Of a stretch of DNA of 64,000 nucleotides, positions 62,361 through 64,000 are shown piece by piece. The notes below the pieces were generated by a model that worked only from the letters and a program-made list of their open reading frames with translations, was not told the DNA's origin and made no database searches. Origin of the DNA: Sphingomonadales bacterium 32-65-25 (GTDB taxonomy: Bacteria; Pseudomonadota; Alphaproteobacteria; Sphingomonadales; Sphingomonadaceae); the NCBI GenBank assembly GCA_002280855.1, contig NCEU01000007.1, positions 62,001-126,000 on the forward strand, given 5' to 3'. The translations under genes and the position numbers were made by a program. Within the stretch, counting starts at the first letter, position 1; every line of letters starts with the position of its first letter.

Positions 62361-63739
62361 GACAACACCTCCCGCAGGGCATCAGCGAGGGCCATTATGT
62401 CAGCCTCGCTGTGGCATTCGGTGAACGCGAACAGCGCGCGGTTCGGGGTGATCTCGATGCCGCCAAAGATGCCGTGCCGATCGAGCAGCGCCCGGTTGAT
62501 GGCGGCAACGCTGCGACCACTGGCGGAAAAATCCAGCAGAAGCTCACGGAACTGTCCGCCCGTTCCAGCGACCTTCACCCCTGGCAATCCGGCCAGCGTT
62601 TCCGCTGCAAAGCGGGTGCGGGCCAGGATCAGATGGCCGATCTCGGCAAAGCCGGCCGGCCCGAGCAACGCCATATAGGTGGCCGCCGCCACGGCCCACA
62701 GATAGGTGCTGTTGCCGGTCCAGTCCTTGCCCAGTTCGCGGCTGCCATAGCTGGATTGGTGGAACAGCATCAGGCCAAAGGCCAGCTGGCCGTCCACGGT
62801 GGTGGTCAGGCTGTTGAGCAGGGTGGGATATTCGGCGGCATAACGGGCTTCGTCGCGGGTGGCGATAAAGCCGCCCAAGCCGCCGCCGGCGTGCATGTGG
62901 ACCCCGAGCGTCTGGATGGTGCCCACCGCGATGTCGACGCCCAACTCGCCGGGCGGTGCGATCACGCCAAGGCTGAGGGGATCAATGCCCGCGATGGTTT
63001 CGGCGCCAGCGCGGGCGGCAATGGCGGCCAGTTCGGCCGCACCGGTTTCAAGGCCGCCCAGATAGGCCGGGTTCTCATAATAGATCGCGGCGGTGTTCGC
63101 GTCGGCCAGCGCGGCCACGGCAGCAAGATCGAGGCGCCCAGCGGCATCGCACGGCGCCGCTACCAGTTCCAATCGCATCGCCGGATCGGCGCTGTGGGCA
63201 TAGCCGGTGATCACCGCCAGCCGTTCCGGGCTGATCGCCGCTGGCAGGATAATGCGGGTGCGCCCCGTCAGCCGCGCCGCCATCCGGAAGGCGTGGCCGG
63301 CCGCGGCCCCCCAGCTGTAAACCGGCAGGCCCACTAGCTCCATGCCCAGCAGCGCGCCCAACTGGCTGGTGAATTCCCACCACACCTGGTTGCGGCCGAA
63401 ATCGCTGCTCGGCGTGCCCCACACCGGGGTCAGGAACTCGGCCCGGCCCACGATCTCGTCCACCACGGCGGGCACGTGATGCTGCCAGATGCCGCCGCCC
63501 AGGAACGACAGGCCGTCGCCCGCCGGGCGATTGCGGTCGAGCAGGGCATTGAGGTGCCGGGAAAGTTCCACCTCGCTGGTCAGCGCCGGCGGCAGATCGG
63601 GCAAGGCCTGCAGGCGGTGCGCGGCGGGGATCTGGGCAAACAAGGGCTCGGTGCCGGTCAGCCCCAGTTCGCCAAGCAGAGCCGCTTTGCCGGCCGCTGC
63701 CGAATTGGGCATGAACGGATGCGCACGCGATTGAGCCAT
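62357..63739 (-). CDS. gcvPA: Glycine dehydrogenase subunit 1-like protein (divergent GcvPA)
   Basis: 460 residues from ATG 63739, with GAAGG upstream; the longer reading from the window edge is rejected. HPFMPNSAAAGKAALLGELGL, SFLGGGIWQHHVPAVV, FLTPVWGTPSSDFGRNQVWWEFTSQLGALLGMELV and IQTLGVHMHAGGGLGGFIATR follow the GcvPA (P-protein alpha half) pattern, with several positions differing from the usual T-P-Y-Q-P-E-I-S-Q-G block: here WGTPSSDFGRNQ. This half has no PLP lysine and forms a heterodimer with GcvPB. It is divergent from the AcoX-like kinase gene at 63840. No lipoyl carrier is in the window. Confidence 0.82.
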   Translation of the reverse strand: MAQSRAHPFMPNSAAAGKAALLGELGLTGTEPLFAQIPAAHRLQALPDLPPALTSEVELSRHLNALLDRNRPAGDGLSFLGGGIWQHHVPAVVDEIVGRAEFLTPVWGTPSSDFGRNQVWWEFTSQLGALLGMELVGLPVYSWGAAAGHAFRMAARLTGRTRIILPAAISPERLAVITGYAHSADPAMRLELVAAPCDAAGRLDLAAVAALADANTAAIYYENPAYLGGLETGAAELAAIAARAGAETIAGIDPLSLGVIAPPGELGVDIAVGTIQTLGVHMHAGGGLGGFIATRDEARYAAEYPTLLNSLTTTVDGQLAFGLMLFHQSSYGSRELGKDWTGNSTYLWAVAAATYMALLGPAGFAEIGHLILARTRFAAETLAGLPGVKVAGTGGQFRELLLDFSASGRSVAAINRALLDRHGIFGGIEITPNRALFAFTECHSEADIMALADALREVLS

Positions 63740-63839
63740 CGGAAAACCTTCAAGAAATGTTCGGCGGATCGTGAAACCGCTTGCCAGATTGTGCTGACAG
63801 CGCACACCATATCGCTTTTGCGAACAACAGGAACAGTGC
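63740..63839. promoter_or_regulatory. Divergent control region gcvPA / ATP-NAD kinase
   Basis: 100 bp. GCTTTTGCGAACAA (63814-63827) combines the two words seen in the iclR/aminotransferase gap. TGTTCGGCGGATCG (63759-63772) loosely resembles the TGTTCG-type half-sites known for PobR/PcaU regulators. These are candidate IclR-family operators, unproven. Confidence 0.35.
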
Positions 63840-64000
63840 GTGCGCCTTGGCTTTGTTGTCAACCCGTTGGCCGGTGCCGGCGGTCCCCTCGCGCTGAAGG
63901 GCAGCGACGGGCTGGGCCTGAATGCCGCAACCGGCTGGGCGGCGGGGCGGGCGGCGTTGGCGCTGAAGGGGCTTTGTGGCACCGGTGCGCACCTGCTCAC
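63840..64000 (+). CDS. ATP-NAD kinase family protein (AcoX-like), N-terminal part
   Basis: A partial gene starting at GTG 63840 (AGGAAC upstream) and running open to the window end, 53 codons. It reads VRLGFVVNPLAGAGGPLALKG-SDGLGLNAATGW. The N-P-x-A-G-x-G-G...L-K-G-S/T-D-G pattern is that of COG3199, the AcoX/ATP-NAD kinase-like family. Members often sit beside acetoin dehydrogenase-type E1/E2 or other lipoyl-dependent operons, and their exact reaction is uncertain. It is divergent from gcvPA with 100 bp between. It breaks off at the window edge, not by mutation. Confidence 0.75.
   Translation, partial: MRLGFVVNPLAGAGGPLALKGSDGLGLNAATGWAAGRAALALKGLCGTGAHLL

Noticed and set aside
1..64000. 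tRNA, rRNA, CRISPR arrays, insertion sequences, prophage or integrase genes
   Set aside because: Intergenic gaps are short and none shows cloverleaf structures, regular spacer arrays or transposase/integrase motifs. Only the two small hairpin repeat families were found.

Overview
This 64 kb window is a high-GC, densely coded piece of an alphaproteobacterial chromosome, most likely from the order Sphingomonadales. The evidence is a PEPxxWA-type C-terminal sorting signal (169-175 of the protein at 13869-14474), the chain nuo-birA-coaX-ribonuclease J-DUF1467, a GAAC-N7-GAAC LexA box, and the order gltA-gltX / comEC / lexA-moeA-moaC-trpCDG-trpE-ppiD / tpiA-secG-pyrG. No transposase, prophage, CRISPR array, tRNA or rRNA was recognised. 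No gene-free stretch exceeds 300 bases.

Layout. 1-311: end of a peptidoglycan glycosyltransferase. 336-416: an 81-bp palindromic repeat. 451-3566 (minus): quinone-oxidoreductase-like MDR protein, YbaB and DnaX, with the SRP RNA gene ffs head to head with dnaX at about 3656. 3754-7750 (minus): two exported unknowns, a 2Fe-2S ferredoxin and two tandem cysteine desulfurases. 7816-14474: an alpha/beta hydrolase, anmK, a serine hydrolase, a VOC protein, a squalene/phytoene-synthase-like protein, an EF-hand protein, trmFO and a PEP-CTERM protein. 14715-27649 (plus): nuoGHIJKLMN-birA-coaX-rnj-DUF1467, almost entirely translationally coupled. nuoA-F are not upstream, so the complex I locus is split. 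27652-30964: an SDR gene and a large coiled-coil membrane protein, with three copies of a second hairpin repeat around them. 31062-33784 (minus): gltX-gltA. 33846-37026 (plus): comEC and an amidohydrolase. 37081-45614 (minus): ppiD, trpE, DUF427, trpG, trpD, trpC, moaC, moeA and lexA, linking tryptophan and molybdopterin synthesis to the SOS repressor. 45700-53194 (plus): tpiA, an SRPBCC protein, secG, an MHS transporter, a surface-lipidated autotransporter subtilase, pyrG and coaA. 53184-57506: cytochrome c and a Vgb-like propeller, divergent from a TonB-dependent receptor. 57503-64000: a GST, an IclR regulator, a class III aminotransferase, a divergent GcvPB/GcvPA pair without T or H proteins, and the start of an AcoX-type ATP-NAD kinase.

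Two observations stand out. First, pyrG has lost about 40 codons plus the reading frame inside its glutaminase domain. The orphaned C-terminus is still readable out of frame, and its stop still overlaps the coaA start. As written, CTP synthase would lack its catalytic His/Glu region. Second, the right-hand cluster (IclR, aminotransferase, atypical P-protein pair, AcoX-like kinase) looks like a dedicated amino-acid or amine catabolic module rather than a housekeeping glycine cleavage system. Two families of structured repeats with compensatory stem changes are also present.
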